Below, one piece after another: positions 30,815-41,166 of a stretch of 64,000 bases of DNA. The position numbers were made by a program, and so were the translations under genes. The DNA comes from Saccharomycopsis crataegensis (taxonomy: Eukaryota > Ascomycota > Saccharomycetes > Ascoideales > Saccharomycopsidaceae), in contig NW_027043830.1 of NCBI RefSeq assembly GCF_037102585.1, positions 186,001-250,000 of the forward strand. Direction: 5' to 3'. A model generated the notes under the pieces. It saw nothing but the letters and a program-made list of their open reading frames with translations, was not told the origin of the DNA and searched no databases. How positions within the stretch are numbered: the first letter of the stretch is position 1; each line of letters starts with the position of its first letter.

Positions 30815-31657
30815 TTTGTGAAGTCAGTCATTAAGAAATATTTCATTATACTAAACCATCAAAAATATCATCAATCTCAATTACATCATCTTAAGAAAAA
30901 GATTGAATCACTTAATAACTATTTGAAGGTCAACCCAGCTGTTGTATTTTTATACCCCAAACCATTTTGTTTCTTTAGAACTCTTTCCCTAGATTAATTA
31001 ACATTATATTTTCTTTTTTATTTCAACTTTTCAAAACCAGGCTTTGGGCAGATAGTGATCAGCCATCACTCAGATGTCCATGACTTAATAAATGGTTCTT
31101 TATTATCTTGTTTTATTTGTAGTTCAGTGAATTGAAGACGATGAGTTGTTGAATAACTGGGTTCTGCAGTGATAATAGCAAGGTAATGAAAGTACTGAGG
31201 TTTATATATTTTACCATTTGGCTGGGCATATATGTATTGTAGATGGCAATTCTACTTTACTATTCTATCAAAACTACGAGTTATAGTATTATGTATTTAC
31301 TCTTTATCATTATATATATCATCAGGATAGATTCTCTTCATGTTTTTTTCTTTTTTTCTTGGTAATAGACAATAGTTCAAAAAGGAATATTCAAAATTTT
31401 ATTGGAGATGAGGTCAGCAAACTTTTTGTGGGAGCAAGCAAAAATGGAATTTGGAACAAGATAATTAAATGATCCAATTTTTTCCCTAAAAATTTTCTCA
31501 TAAATGTTTTTACTTTACTGGTATTCTGTTAAACATCTTCTCTTTTACTTTACTGGTATTCTGTTAAACATCTTCTCTTGCTTATTACTCAATATCATTA
31601 ATCAATATCATTATTGAAAAAACTAAAGAAACATCATATATAAAGATTTAGGTAATA
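30815..31657. other. Intergenic with a 35-bp tandem duplication
   Basis: AT-rich region. A 35-bp unit (starting TTTTACTTTACTGG) is repeated exactly in tandem at 31508-31542 and 31543-31577, about 80 bp before the next ATG. The identity of the copies suggests a recent duplication. No gene is seen. Confidence 0.7.
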
Positions 31658-32291
31658 ATGGAAAATCTAAAACCCAAAGAAACAAACAAGAATAAACCTA
31701 CTGGTTCTAGAGGGAAACTGAAAAACAATTCTTCTAGGCGGATCTATTTCGCTAGTCCAGTTTCATACCATTTCCCAGATAATTTCATTAAACTTGTGTC
31801 TCAAATTCCTAAGGAGTCTGGATCGTTTATGATTAGATATGACCTTCCTTACAAAGCAGCAAGCGCCCATATTCTGCTGATCATCCGTCATATGAGACTG
31901 AACGATAATGAAGTCTTTGATTGTACCAAAAATATGATATCAACATGTTATTTCGCCGCAGCAAAACAATTATTTTCCACAATGGATTATATGTCCCAGA
32001 TCTTGAATGAGGAATATGAGCTGATGGTATCAATGAATTTTTCTTCACCAAAATAAATACCTATGTGCATTATTATCCATCATTGGTAACTTTGATTGTA
32101 TTTTTGGCCAGATTAGGATATCCTACGCTGATTGTCTTTTAAAAGGATGGATTTACTTAGGTACAATTTATCAAACAAAAGAAAATTTAGAGTTTGAAGT
32201 TGATGTTCCCAAGAAGATTTTATTTCCAGTTTTTAAGGACCACAATGGACAGAATATGCTCAAAGATTTGCTTTGCAATTATATGAATTAA
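31658..32291 (+). CDS. Unrecognised gene, spliced or decayed
   Basis: The ATG at 31658 opens a 132-codon frame (Lys/Asn-rich N-terminus, then SFMIRYDLPYKAASAHILL, CYFAAAKQLFSTMDYMSQI). The helical pattern in the second half is faintly BTB/POZ-like, but I do not recognise the family. A second protein-like frame follows in another phase (IRISYADCLLKGWIYLGT and on to a stop at 32289-32291). Removing 32027-32111 (85 nt, GTATCA to CCAG, with a GGTAAC possible branch site) would join them in phase into about 182 residues; the donor and branch site are not canonical. After the stop, the same frame stays open for 44 more codons to about 32426, which instead hints at a gene losing function. Spliced and decayed are both open. 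Confidence 0.4.
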
Positions 32292-33268
32292 AATGCTAAG
32301 GAATCTGTTATTAGTCTCAACGATCAAGAGGTTCGTGTGCGCCCTCTTTTAGCAACGGTTCATAATATCCTGGACTATATCTTCCAGGAACAATTCGTTT
32401 TCGACTTTCCTGTCAATTGTTTTTAGCTAATGCTGATTTGAAACCCAGGTATCAGTAGATCAAGAGAAATCCGTCTCCACTCTATTTTATCTGACCTCAT
32501 CAAAAATAGGGGAAAAAAAAAAAAAAAAGAGGGTTGCCAACATATATAAGAGATCGTTTATCGGATATTACATAGGAACAGATTTGCGTTATTTGCAGTT
32601 TTCAGAATCACCAGTAAGTTAATACATCGAACTTTCGAAACTTTATGGAAGTCAGCATAACCAGCAATTCTTCGTTTTATTAATATCGAAAACAGTTAAT
32701 GTTTGTGGGAGTCAAAATAGAGTCCATGCCAATCCTCAGGAAATTGGGCATGATAATAACATACAACCAGTGTAATGAATACAATCACGTAGATAAGACC
32801 TATGTTTTTTCTAAGAAATTGAATAAAAGGAAGAAGCAGATCCATTACAAAATGGAAAAAAAAAAGGATGAAATCTCGCACTGATTATAATTCTTGGGTA
32901 AGTATATGTACGGCCTTGCAGTCGGAACATGTCGGATTTTAAAATATATAATTAATAACGTTTAATAACATCCCAACAATTAAACTGAGGAGGAAGCTGA
33001 TGAAAAAAAATATATATGCAATAACAATTAACGAAAAAGTGATCGAAAAAAAGAAAAAAATAGAAAATAGAAAAGCTTTTGGGCTGTTCATCTCCCCCCC
33101 CCCACAGCACGTGTGGGGATCAACATGGAGAAATTTCATTATCTCTGCGGAGAATTGTCTGTTTATCGATTCAATCTTTGAAGGATATCCACACACTAAG
33201 AATATGAACTCGGGGATCATTTCATCAGATTCCTATTGAATTACCTCCCAGTAGTTCAAGTCTTGAAG
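32292..33268. promoter_or_regulatory. Intergenic, ARR3 upstream region
   Basis: Two TTAATAA heptamers at 32952-32958 and 32962-32968, ten bases apart, resemble the core bound by Arr1/Yap8 upstream of S. cerevisiae ARR2/ARR3; such AT-rich words are common by chance. A C10 tract runs into a hairpin CCCCACA-loop-TGTGGGG (33100-33118) whose centre forms CACGTG. Overlapping frames on both strands near 32.7-32.9 kb and 33.0-33.2 kb are not convincing genes. Confidence 0.4.
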
Positions 33269-34531
33269 ATGATAGACTCTAAAAACAACAAGATTTTCCA
33301 TCGATTAATTAAAGAGCTATCATGGGCCGATAGATTACTACCTTTGATAATCATCTTGTCTATAATTGTGGGAGCTCTCATATCCGTCTATGCTCCCTCT
33401 GCAAGAACTGCCTTTGATTGCCATTCTCAGTTTGCTGGTGTTGGTGCCCCTTTGGCCGTGGGGTTGATAGTGATGATGCTGCCGCCATTATGTAAAGTTG
33501 AATGGGAAAATATCCATAACATCTTGAAACAAAGAAGAGTATACGTCCAATTATTAATCTCCCTTGTTTTGAACTGGATCATCTGCCCGCTTCTCATGGT
33601 GGCATTAGGATGGATGGCTTTGTTGAATGATGAAGAGTACCGAATTGGGATCATCATGATTGGGATCGCTAGGTGTATTGCCATGGTATTAGTTTGGAAT
33701 GAGTTATCGGGAGGTGACAATACCCTTTGAAGTATTATTGTGGTGATGAACAGTATTTTACAAATTTTTTTATAGGCTCCGTATCAGATATTCTTATGTT
33801 ATGTCATTTCTAACACTCCTGAAAGTGGATCGATGGTTAGTTATCAATTAGTGGCTAAAAGCATGGGAGTGTTTTTGGGGATCCCATTAGCACTTGGTTT
33901 AGTCATTCGAATGTTGTCGTTAATCACCGTTGGTAAACCATTGTATAACAAGAAGATTCTTCCTTTTCTTTCTCCTTGGTCTTTGATTGGTTTGGTATAT
34001 ACCATTATCGTGATATTTATTACCAAAGGCGATGATTTTATTAAGAACATTGGCCAGGCTTTCAAATGTTTCATTCCTTTAACGGTATACTTCATTATTA
34101 CCTGGTTTGGAACATTTTTCTTTATGAGATATATTTTCAATGTAATCAATCGGAAGACAGTGCAACCGACTGGAGAATCAACACCTTTATTGAGATGTGG
34201 ATGTGAAAAGGCTTTGAAGACAGAGCCGGGGGCTAATGAACGATGGAAAACCTGGTGTGGAGCAAAATACGAAGAGGTAATAACCCAAACTTTTACTGCT
34301 GCATCCAATAATTTTGAATTAAGTTTATCTATTGTCATTTCAATTTATGGATATGGATCAAAGCAATCGATTGCTGCTACGTTTGGTCCGTTTTTAGAAG
34401 TCCCAATTCTTCTAATTTTGACAGTAGTGGCGAAATATTTCCGATTGAAATTTTTATGGAATACTGAAGATGAATTTGTTTGTGTTGAAGATGAGCTGCA
34501 GAATACTGAAGGTAAATTAAGCAAATATTGA
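33269..34531 (+). pseudogene. ARR3: ARR3/ACR3 arsenite efflux permease with two in-frame stops
   Basis: Arr3 exports arsenite and antimonite across the plasma membrane. From the ATG at 33269 one frame of 421 codons covers the family end to end, with about ten membrane segments. Landmarks: [58 protein letters not shown] and SIAATFGPFLEVPILL, all matching S. cerevisiae Arr3. Two stops lie in the same frame: TGA at 33728-33730, where relatives have Cys after GGDN, and TAG at 33773-33775, where relatives have Tyr (LYAP). Both replace conserved residues by a single base, and there is no frameshift. A 45-base spliced stretch would delete conserved sequence and is not credible. Most likely a recently lost gene; sequencing error or a strain-specific allele is possible. 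Confidence 0.85.
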
Positions 34532-34899
34532 AGACAACTTTCGTAATCCAAATGATGGATAAGTTCTGCTGCGTGCTCTCAAGTACGCTCAAATGTTCAC
34601 AATCAGTTCACTAGAGTCTTTCTTTCATTATTAAAAATCATATTCCTAGAAGCAAAAGCCCCATGAGAAATATTAGCCTCTCTTAAACTGTCTCATTTCT
34701 TCATAAACTTCCTTAGAGATTTTCGGTCTTCCCTGTTGACAATCTCTATGGCAATATAGTATAAAAAGCTGTTAAAGTGTTCTAGAGTTTAAGTTTTACA
34801 ATTGAATAGTATTCTGGTGATAAATTTGATCTGGTAATAAATAGAGAAGAAAAAATAAAGGCATGAATTTTTTTTGTTTTAAATATACCTCATATAGAA
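34532..34899. other. Intergenic between converging ARR3 and YHI9
   Basis: AT-rich, shared 3' region of two convergent genes. Nothing further is seen. Confidence 0.5.
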
Positions 34900-35811
34900 T
34901 CATGCAACAATTGTTCCGTTGACCACAGTGATCGCCTTGCCAGCAACATAATTATTGCTTGAATTCTCAGTGACGGTTAACCCAATTTGTCCATCTCTAC
35001 CTAAAATCTTCCCTTGTCTGCCGGAAAATTCACCTGTCAACCCCAATACGTGACTCATAAAACATGATACTGCGGCATTACCACTTCCACATACTGGATC
35101 TTCAGGAGTGTCTGCAGCTGGTGCAAAGGTTCTGACCTCGTAAGACTTTGAATCTGGATAGAAGGCAAAACACGTAATACCGTCAACATTCTCTTCTATA
35201 GACATTTTCTTTATCTGATCCATATTTGGCTCAATGCTTAACAATAACTCGGGATTTGGAAATTGTGCGATACACCAGGTAATCCCGATTTTCACGGTCA
35301 AGAACTTGAGACCTTGGGACTCGCTGAGATTGAAACCTTTCAAGAAACCCAATTGGCTAGCCGGACTAACTTCAATAAATTCTGGGGTAGGTGATTTGAA
35401 GGCAATGGAAATATCCAATCCTTTAAGTTCATCGACGATCTTTGAATGTCTTGTCACTTTCAATTCAACCAATCCAATTTTACATTCCTGGATCATGGTT
35501 CCGTTTTTATTTTCGATAATATCATCCAAATCAACGATCCCGCTTTCTATAGCCAGGTATGCTGCTCCTAAGGTTGGGTGACCAGCAAATGGTAATTCAT
35601 ATGTAGGACTGAAAATCTTTATTTTGTAGTCGGCTTTAGGATCACTCTTCTTGAGGAAGAAAACTGCTTCTGAAAGATTTGTCCATGCAGTAATCTTTTG
35701 CATTTCTGACACCTCTAAGTCATCAGCATCAAAGACGACTGCCAAAGGATTACCTGAAAATGGTGACTTGGTGAACACATCGACCTGCTTAAATTGATAT
35801 TTGCGACTCAT
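34900..35811 (-). CDS. YHI9: YHI9, PhzF-family protein
   Basis: A 303-residue member of the PhzF (phenazine biosynthesis-like) isomerase family, of unknown substrate in yeast; S. cerevisiae Yhi9 has been linked to the unfolded protein response. Seen: the start KYQFKQVDVFTKSPFSGNPLAVV, the NLSEAVFF motif with the conserved catalytic Glu (Glu48), the ELPFAGHPTLGAAYL segment and the second-half mirror motif EDPVCGSGNAAV. These two pseudo-symmetric halves define the PhzF fold. Length is normal for the family and no signal peptide is seen. Start: first ATG at 35811. Confidence 0.9.
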   Translation of the reverse strand: MSRKYQFKQVDVFTKSPFSGNPLAVVFDADDLEVSEMQKITAWTNLSEAVFFLKKSDPKADYKIKIFSPTYELPFAGHPTLGAAYLAIESGIVDLDDIIENKNGTMIQECKIGLVELKVTRHSKIVDELKGLDISIAFKSPTPEFIEVSPASQLGFLKGFNLSESQGLKFLTVKIGITWCIAQFPNPELLLSIEPNMDQIKKMSIEENVDGITCFAFYPDSKSYEVRTFAPAADTPEDPVCGSGNAAVSCFMSHVLGLTGEFSGRQGKILGRDGQIGLTVTENSSNNYVAGKAITVVNGTIVA

Positions 35812-36701
35812 TTTATATTCGTCAATGTCCAGTGATTATTTTTCTTTTTTTTTTTTCCAATTTAGTTATTGCTTGTTGGAATTGTTTATCAGAATTAATA
35901 ATTGAACGAGTTTTAGCCCCCAGTAAAATATCGATTCAAAAGAGAAATTCAACTTCTATTATACAGCAAGAAGGTGACTCACGTATGGCAGATCAAAGAT
36001 ATGATGAGTAAATCAACCAACAGATTGGGTTTGCAAGATTATTAATCAATAAATACCACCATGACGGTATACTTTTGATCAGTCATAAACACCACCACCC
36101 ACCGCTGCGGTACAGTTGTATTTCCAAACAAACAATTCAATTGACGTTATTTGTCTTCAAAGTTCTATAGAGTAAAAGGACTCTTGCTTCAATTGGAGTC
36201 CATCGGAATGAGCTTGCAGATTATATCAATTGTGGTCTATTATGTTGTTGCAGGATGGGGATTATCCATCAAATGCCAGCCAAAAAGATGCGGTTACCAT
36301 TTTGCGAACATATCCATTGGCCACGAATATGGATCACAAATACCACATGTATACTCATTTTCCTCTCCTTAGCATTTGGTTTTGTGAAATTCAATATTAT
36401 CGCATACTTTGTCAAAGCAATTTACTGAGCATCTGATGATGGATTGGAATGTTCCAAATGTACGGGTCCATGGAATGCAGCAATATGACGGGAAAAAGTT
36501 GGCTGATCATCTTTGCCTAAATGAATAGAACTTTAGCTGATGACGAACAGGGTGTATTCAAAGCCACAAGGTATACGAAGGGTGTGAAATAAATAAATAT
36601 ATATAATCACTTGTGCTTTTTTTTAGCTTTTTTTTTCCCAAAAGCTATTTAATCTCTCTTTCAATTGACATTCTATTGTCATCTTTTTTCTTTACTGTCA
36701 T
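35812..36701. other. Intergenic between divergent YHI9 and OSM1
   Basis: 890 bp serving two divergent promoters. A T tract lies at 35842-35856 and a CACCACCACCCACCGC stretch near 36090-36105. The short frames at 36.15-36.44 kb lack ATG or family features. No gene is supported. Confidence 0.5.
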
Positions 36702-38390
36702 ATGTCAAGTTCTTACACAGAGAAATATCAACAGGTTTCCAGGTTCTCCTTAAAGAAAAATATTATACGCGGGTGCATTATCCTTATCCTATTGCAAATT
36801 ACTTCTCTTTTATACTCCAGAATGGCTACTCCAGTGACAATCGCCTCTGCTAAGCCTGCTCTTGTTGTGGGTTCTGGCCTTGCGGGACTCACCGCCGCTC
36901 ATGAATTATTGAATAAATACAATTTATCAGTGATGTTATTTGAAAAAACTCCAAAGCTTGGGGGTAACTCCATAAAGGCCAGCTCAGGGATCAATGGGGT
37001 CAACACTCCCCAACAGATTGCGGTGTTGAAGAATCTAGAGAAAACACACCAGTCAAAGAAAGATTCAGTGGAATTGTTCATGAAGGACACCATTAAAAGT
37101 GCCAGTCAAGGGGTTTTGGTTGGTCCTCGAAAAGATCTCCTTTCTGTTTTTGAGAAATCGCGCAGTACTGAACTTTCCAACTTCTATAACGAAAAATTGA
37201 TCGAAACTCTCACTAATAATTCTAAAGATGCCATTGGATGGCTTACTGATGAATTGGAATTGAAGTTAAACAAGGTAAGTCAGCTAGGAGGTCACTCAGT
37301 GGCAAGAACCCATCGAGGCGAAAATTTACCACCAGGATTTGAGATCATCTCAACGCTTCAAAAAAGCTTACAGAAATTCATCGGCAAGGAAAAATCTCCA
37401 CGATTAGAGATTGTCACTGATGCTCGAGTGGTTGAATTGGTAAAACAAAAAAAGTCAACAGGTATTGATGAGATAGTCGGTTTGAAGTATAAGGTTGGTG
37501 ATAATGGTGAAATTACAAAGGTTACTGGTCCGGTTATTTTAGCGACCGGTGGCTTTGCTGCTGATTTCCTGGGAGAATCATCACTTCTTGCAAAATATAG
37601 ACCCGATTGTTTACAATTGCCGTCTACTAATGGTCAGCAAAGTACAGGAGACGGACACAAATTGGTACAGGCTATTGGGGGTGAGCTTATGGGGATGCAG
37701 GAGATCCAGATCCATCCAACTGGGTTCATAAATCCAAAGGACCCAGATTCTAAATGGAAGATTTTGGCGGGAGAAGCCTTGCGCGGTACTGGAGGGTTGT
37801 TGTTTGATTCACGCGGTAAGAGATTTATCAATGAATTGCGAACTAGAGATAAAGTGTCGAGCGCGATTTTTGATATTTACGAAAAACATCCTACCGATAA
37901 GCAACAGATTGTGATTATTATGAACGAAAGCGGGTATCAAGAAATGAGGATGAATTTTGACTTCTACATGAAAGTTGGATTAATTCAAAAGACTCTGGTG
38001 GATGAAGTGGCGTCGAAAGTTTTCAATATACCGCATCAAAGATTACTTGATGAATTGACCACCGTGAACAAGTACATAAATGGTGAAGAACAGGACCCAC
38101 TTGGTCGAACTGTATTCTCCAAAGAGCCATTTGATTTAAGTAAAGGGGCTGATTCAGAGATCTATTACGGGCTAATCACCCCAGTAATTCATTTCACGAT
38201 GGGTGGTGTCAAAATTGACGACCATGCGAGGGTGATGAGTGAATCCGGCAATGCTTTTGAAGGATTGTATGCTGCTGGAGAAGTCACTTCCGGAGTACAT
38301 GGGAAAAACCGTTTAGGTGGATCTTCATTGCTAGAGTGTGTGGTATTTGGTAAAATAGCTGCTGAGGAATTGCTGAAGAATCTACGTTGA
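36702..38390 (+). CDS. OSM1: OSM1/FRD1, soluble fumarate reductase
   Basis: FAD-dependent fumarate reductase that re-oxidises flavins; in S. cerevisiae Frd1 is cytosolic and Osm1 is targeted to the ER and mitochondria. The 562-residue product has a basic and then hydrophobic N-terminus (KKNIIRGCIILILLQITSLL, about 19-38) acting as an ER signal-anchor or targeting sequence, which favours the OSM1 type. The FAD dinucleotide fold is at GSGLAGLTAA (57-66), then GGNSIKASSGINGV, the substrate segment THRGENLPPG, the ATGGFAAD loop, the active-site region IQIHPTGF, and the C-terminal HFTMGGVKI and GLYAAGEVTSGVHG with GKNRLGGSSLLEC. Both an ATG at 36702 and an internal Met at 41 (MATPVT) exist; the latter would give a cytosolic form, so alternative starts could yield two locations. 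Confidence 0.9.
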   Translation: MSSSYTEKYQQVSRFSLKKNIIRGCIILILLQITSLLYSRMATPVTIASAKPALVVGSGLAGLTAAHELLNKYNLSVMLFEKTPKLGGNSIKASSGINGVNTPQQIAVLKNLEKTHQSKKDSVELFMKDTIKSASQGVLVGPRKDLLSVFEKSRSTELSNFYNEKLIETLTNNSKDAIGWLTDELELKLNKVSQLGGHSVARTHRGENLPPGFEIISTLQKSLQKFIGKEKSPRLEIVTDARVVELVKQKKSTGIDEIVGLKYKVGDNGEITKVTGPVILATGGFAADFLGESSLLAKYRPDCLQLPSTNGQQSTGDGHKLVQAIGGELMGMQEIQIHPTGFINPKDPDSKWKILAGEALRGTGGLLFDSRGKRFINELRTRDKVSSAIFDIYEKHPTDKQQIVIIMNESGYQEMRMNFDFYMKVGLIQKTLVDEVASKVFNIPHQRLLDELTTVNKYINGEEQDPLGRTVFSKEPFDLSKGADSEIYYGLITPVIHFTMGGVKIDDHARVMSESGNAFEGLYAAGEVTSGVHGKNRLGGSSLLECVVFGKIAAEELLKNLR

Positions 38391-39333
38391 GATGTTGCTT
38401 CCAGGTGTATGGATGTGAAGCATTACAACACAAGAGAGAAAATCCGTACACCCAAAACGCGAAGAAAAAAAAAAAAAAAAAAAAAAATTTTCCTTTAAAA
38501 ATTATGGAATTGGAAAAAAAAAAATTCTTTTTAAATTCTCTCTTTCTTTCTTTTTGTAAAAGAGTAAACAATTATCTCAATGATATCTGGTATTATATCG
38601 ATGGCTGATTATATTAACGGTATGTTTATACATTTCTTTATGTGATAGACTCCCAACAGGGGTTATATGTTGCTATTGGATGGATGATGGAGATGAGGTT
38701 TGTCTATTATTTTGTGATGATAACTTTTTTTTTCTACCAATTGAGCAGAAAAACCTAAGGGCCAGTCGTTTTGGCTGGTTCTTTTTGCAATGACGGTATT
38801 TTTATGTCATAGTTACACTGATTTTATAATATGCAAACCCAATTCTATTTTATTCGTGGTGCGATGGACATTTCCAAGAAGTTATTTACTAACAATTGCA
38901 AAAGATTCCTAGTGTGAACGTTTTATACAACCATTGAAATACACAAGATTTTTTGTTGAGTATATTCTAATCTACGTAGAAATAAGTAAAAGCAGTAACA
39001 ACTCCATCTTCCTGGCAATCGATGGAACAATTGTTCCCTGAAGGACAGTTTGGTTACGAGCACCACTGCGTTTGTTTTGATTTTTTTTTTTTTTTTATTT
39101 GTTTACACCGCTTTGTAACCTATCATAAAAACTCATCGATTGTTGGTATACTGAAAACCATAGAAAAAATAGAAATCCCTCCCACCTCCTCCCTTAAAAA
39201 AAAAAAAAAAAAAATTAGGTACCGTGCTATTTTTCACATCTTCTTTTCGCGTTTAACTGGGACCGCTTTTCCTCTTTTGATGCTAATCATATAACTACCG
39301 GTATTGTTTTCGTTCACTTAATTTCGTATCATC
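38391..39333. other. Intergenic between OSM1 and the coiled-coil gene
   Basis: 943 bp. An A run of about 23 lies at 38464-38487, T tracts near 39080 and an A run at 39197-39213. A stem of nine pairs (38757-38765 with 38775-38783, AAGGGCCAG against CTGGTTCTT) is followed by a T run; no RNA gene could be assigned. No protein gene is supported. Confidence 0.5.
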
Positions 39334-41166
39334 ATGGACTCAGTTTTACCCAGCCCAACGCCAACCCCTACCAAAAGTGTCTCGACCTTCACATTGGACA
39401 CGTTAAGCAACTCAATAGAGTACCCAAGACTTGCCCCCTCCAACAATTCGGTGTCGCACAAAAGCAAGTTTGTCAGCGATTTCGCTAATCGATTGTCGCA
39501 TAATATCAACCACGCCAGAAATACCCTCCATCATACCGATTCAACTATGGATATTACCGACACTTCCAATATCTTGAACTATAATAGCAGGCCTCACAAG
39601 TCATTGGCATCGCTTCCTGACAACCCTGTGAACAAACTCTTGAGTACTGCCACCAATATTTCTGCCGAACAGTTGGCGTCGTTGAAAGCGGAGAATAAGC
39701 AATTGAAAAGAAGAATCGACGCGTTGGAAAGAAAAAATGCCCAACTATCGGCAGACAAAGAGGACCTCAAAGATGAGCATTTGAAATCCGAAGCTCTCAT
39801 GATGAAAGTTAGAAAATATAAAAATATGAACATTAATCAATCCCACGTTATTCAAGAATTAAAGGAGAAGATTAGAGAATTGGCAATCATAAATGATCAA
39901 TATCAACAGAAACAAAAGGAACACGACCTTCAACAGAGCCCAAGGTTCAGTGAAGATACAGAAATATTGATTTCGGGGAGCAAACTAAAACCTTCCAAGT
40001 CATCAAAGACCGTCAACGTTGACATGGCTGAAAAAGAAGACGATGTCAGTTCAACTGTGGAGAAATTCCAAACAGAAATTAAAAGCTTCATGAATCACAT
40101 TGTTGATATTATTGATAAAAATAACAGTAATTCTCAAAGGAATGACTATGCTGAAAAACCTGAGCCAATAAAAACTGTTGATAATGGTGACACAACAAAA
40201 GATGTTAAATATCTACAGCAAATTAAAAACGAAATTGATCAATTAAAAAACACGATCTTGAACTCCTCTAAACAAAATGAAAACGAGGCGCAAAATCATC
40301 AACCACAAAATCAAACTCCTCCTCAAAATCAAATTCCTCTTCAAACACAAGTTAACTCTCAGCTACATTCATCAGTTCAGACAAATGTCGATTTACAGCA
40401 ACCTAAGATTCAAATAGATCAAATGCCGCGACAAGTGCAACCTAGCACCCAAGCTCAATTTGCTACCAATCAACCGCAGAATGTTTCTCATTTTCCTTCT
40501 CAGCAATACCAATATCAACAATTTAGCCAACCGCAAGATATTCCCCAGGATAAACCTAAAAGTTTTCCTAAGGTCGATGACGACATAAAAATGGTGGAAA
40601 ATATTCTTTTGAATTACGTCAAGAAGAAAGAATTGAGGAAAGAATTAGAAGATTTGGAAAATGATGAGTACGTGAATTACATTGAAGAATTATCTAAACC
40701 GGCTAAGAATCGTCAAACTTCTCCAAAACCTCAAAGCTATAAGGATTTTCTAGCTTCTAATTTCAAGAATTCTAACAAAAGAGCTAACAATTATGAGAAG
40801 AACAGTGAATTAGATATTCTCAAATCCTTAAGATCTCTTGGAAATTTGGATAAGGAGGATTACTGCTGGTTGGATGAAGCCACCGCTGATTTTAGTGAAG
40901 ACCAACTTAACTTTGTTTATGAGAAATTAGGCAAAGATTTGCAAGAAACTCAGGCGCAAAGTCAAAAATTAGCCCAGAAATATTTCAATGGTAATGGCAC
41001 TCTGCTGAAATCTGATGGTCGTTCGTATGAAATCTTGAGTGATTGGCTTGGTAAAACAAATGAGAAAAGGCATGCATATCGTATCCTTGGTGAATATTTA
41101 AAGCGCTCGAACCGAGAACCAACGCCCCACCATAATGATGAAAATGATACTCAGTTAATTTGGTGA
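39334..41166 (+). CDS. Coiled-coil protein, possible Spc42-type spindle-pole component
   Basis: A 610-residue protein. Residues 1-105 are Ser/Thr/Asn-rich. A long coiled coil covers about 106-195 (LKAENKQLKRRIDALERKN, ELKEKIRELAIINDQY). A Gln/Pro-rich, low-complexity section fills about 310-410, and a second charged helical part about 418-455 begins with DDDIKMVE and ends in KELRKELEDLEN. The C-terminal part (about 490-600) is helical with no known motif. The order coiled coil, linker and DDDI.M-helix recalls S. cerevisiae Spc42, but similarity is too weak to name it. Other coiled-coil cytoskeletal proteins are equally possible. The first ATG at 39334 is used. A poly-T tract follows the gene. 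Confidence 0.55.
   Translation: MDSVLPSPTPTPTKSVSTFTLDTLSNSIEYPRLAPSNNSVSHKSKFVSDFANRLSHNINHARNTLHHTDSTMDITDTSNILNYNSRPHKSLASLPDNPVNKLLSTATNISAEQLASLKAENKQLKRRIDALERKNAQLSADKEDLKDEHLKSEALMMKVRKYKNMNINQSHVIQELKEKIRELAIINDQYQQKQKEHDLQQSPRFSEDTEILISGSKLKPSKSSKTVNVDMAEKEDDVSSTVEKFQTEIKSFMNHIVDIIDKNNSNSQRNDYAEKPEPIKTVDNGDTTKDVKYLQQIKNEIDQLKNTILNSSKQNENEAQNHQPQNQTPPQNQIPLQTQVNSQLHSSVQTNVDLQQPKIQIDQMPRQVQPSTQAQFATNQPQNVSHFPSQQYQYQQFSQPQDIPQDKPKSFPKVDDDIKMVENILLNYVKKKELRKELEDLENDEYVNYIEELSKPAKNRQTSPKPQSYKDFLASNFKNSNKRANNYEKNSELDILKSLRSLGNLDKEDYCWLDEATADFSEDQLNFVYEKLGKDLQETQAQSQKLAQKYFNGNGTLLKSDGRSYEILSDWLGKTNEKRHAYRILGEYLKRSNREPTPHHNDENDTQLIW

Noticed and set aside
32696-32884. Two overlapping open frames of about 61 codons on opposite strands
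   Set aside because: Mirror frames in AT-rich sequence with no domains and no second line of evidence.
33731-33775. Short intron in ARR3 that would remove the stops
   Set aside because: It would be about 45 nt, lacks a branch site, leaves the first stop in place and would delete conserved coding sequence.
38757-38783. Nine-pair hairpin plus T run as a bacterial-type terminator or RNA gene
   Set aside because: Rho-independent terminators do not apply in a yeast nucleus and no RNA family could be matched.
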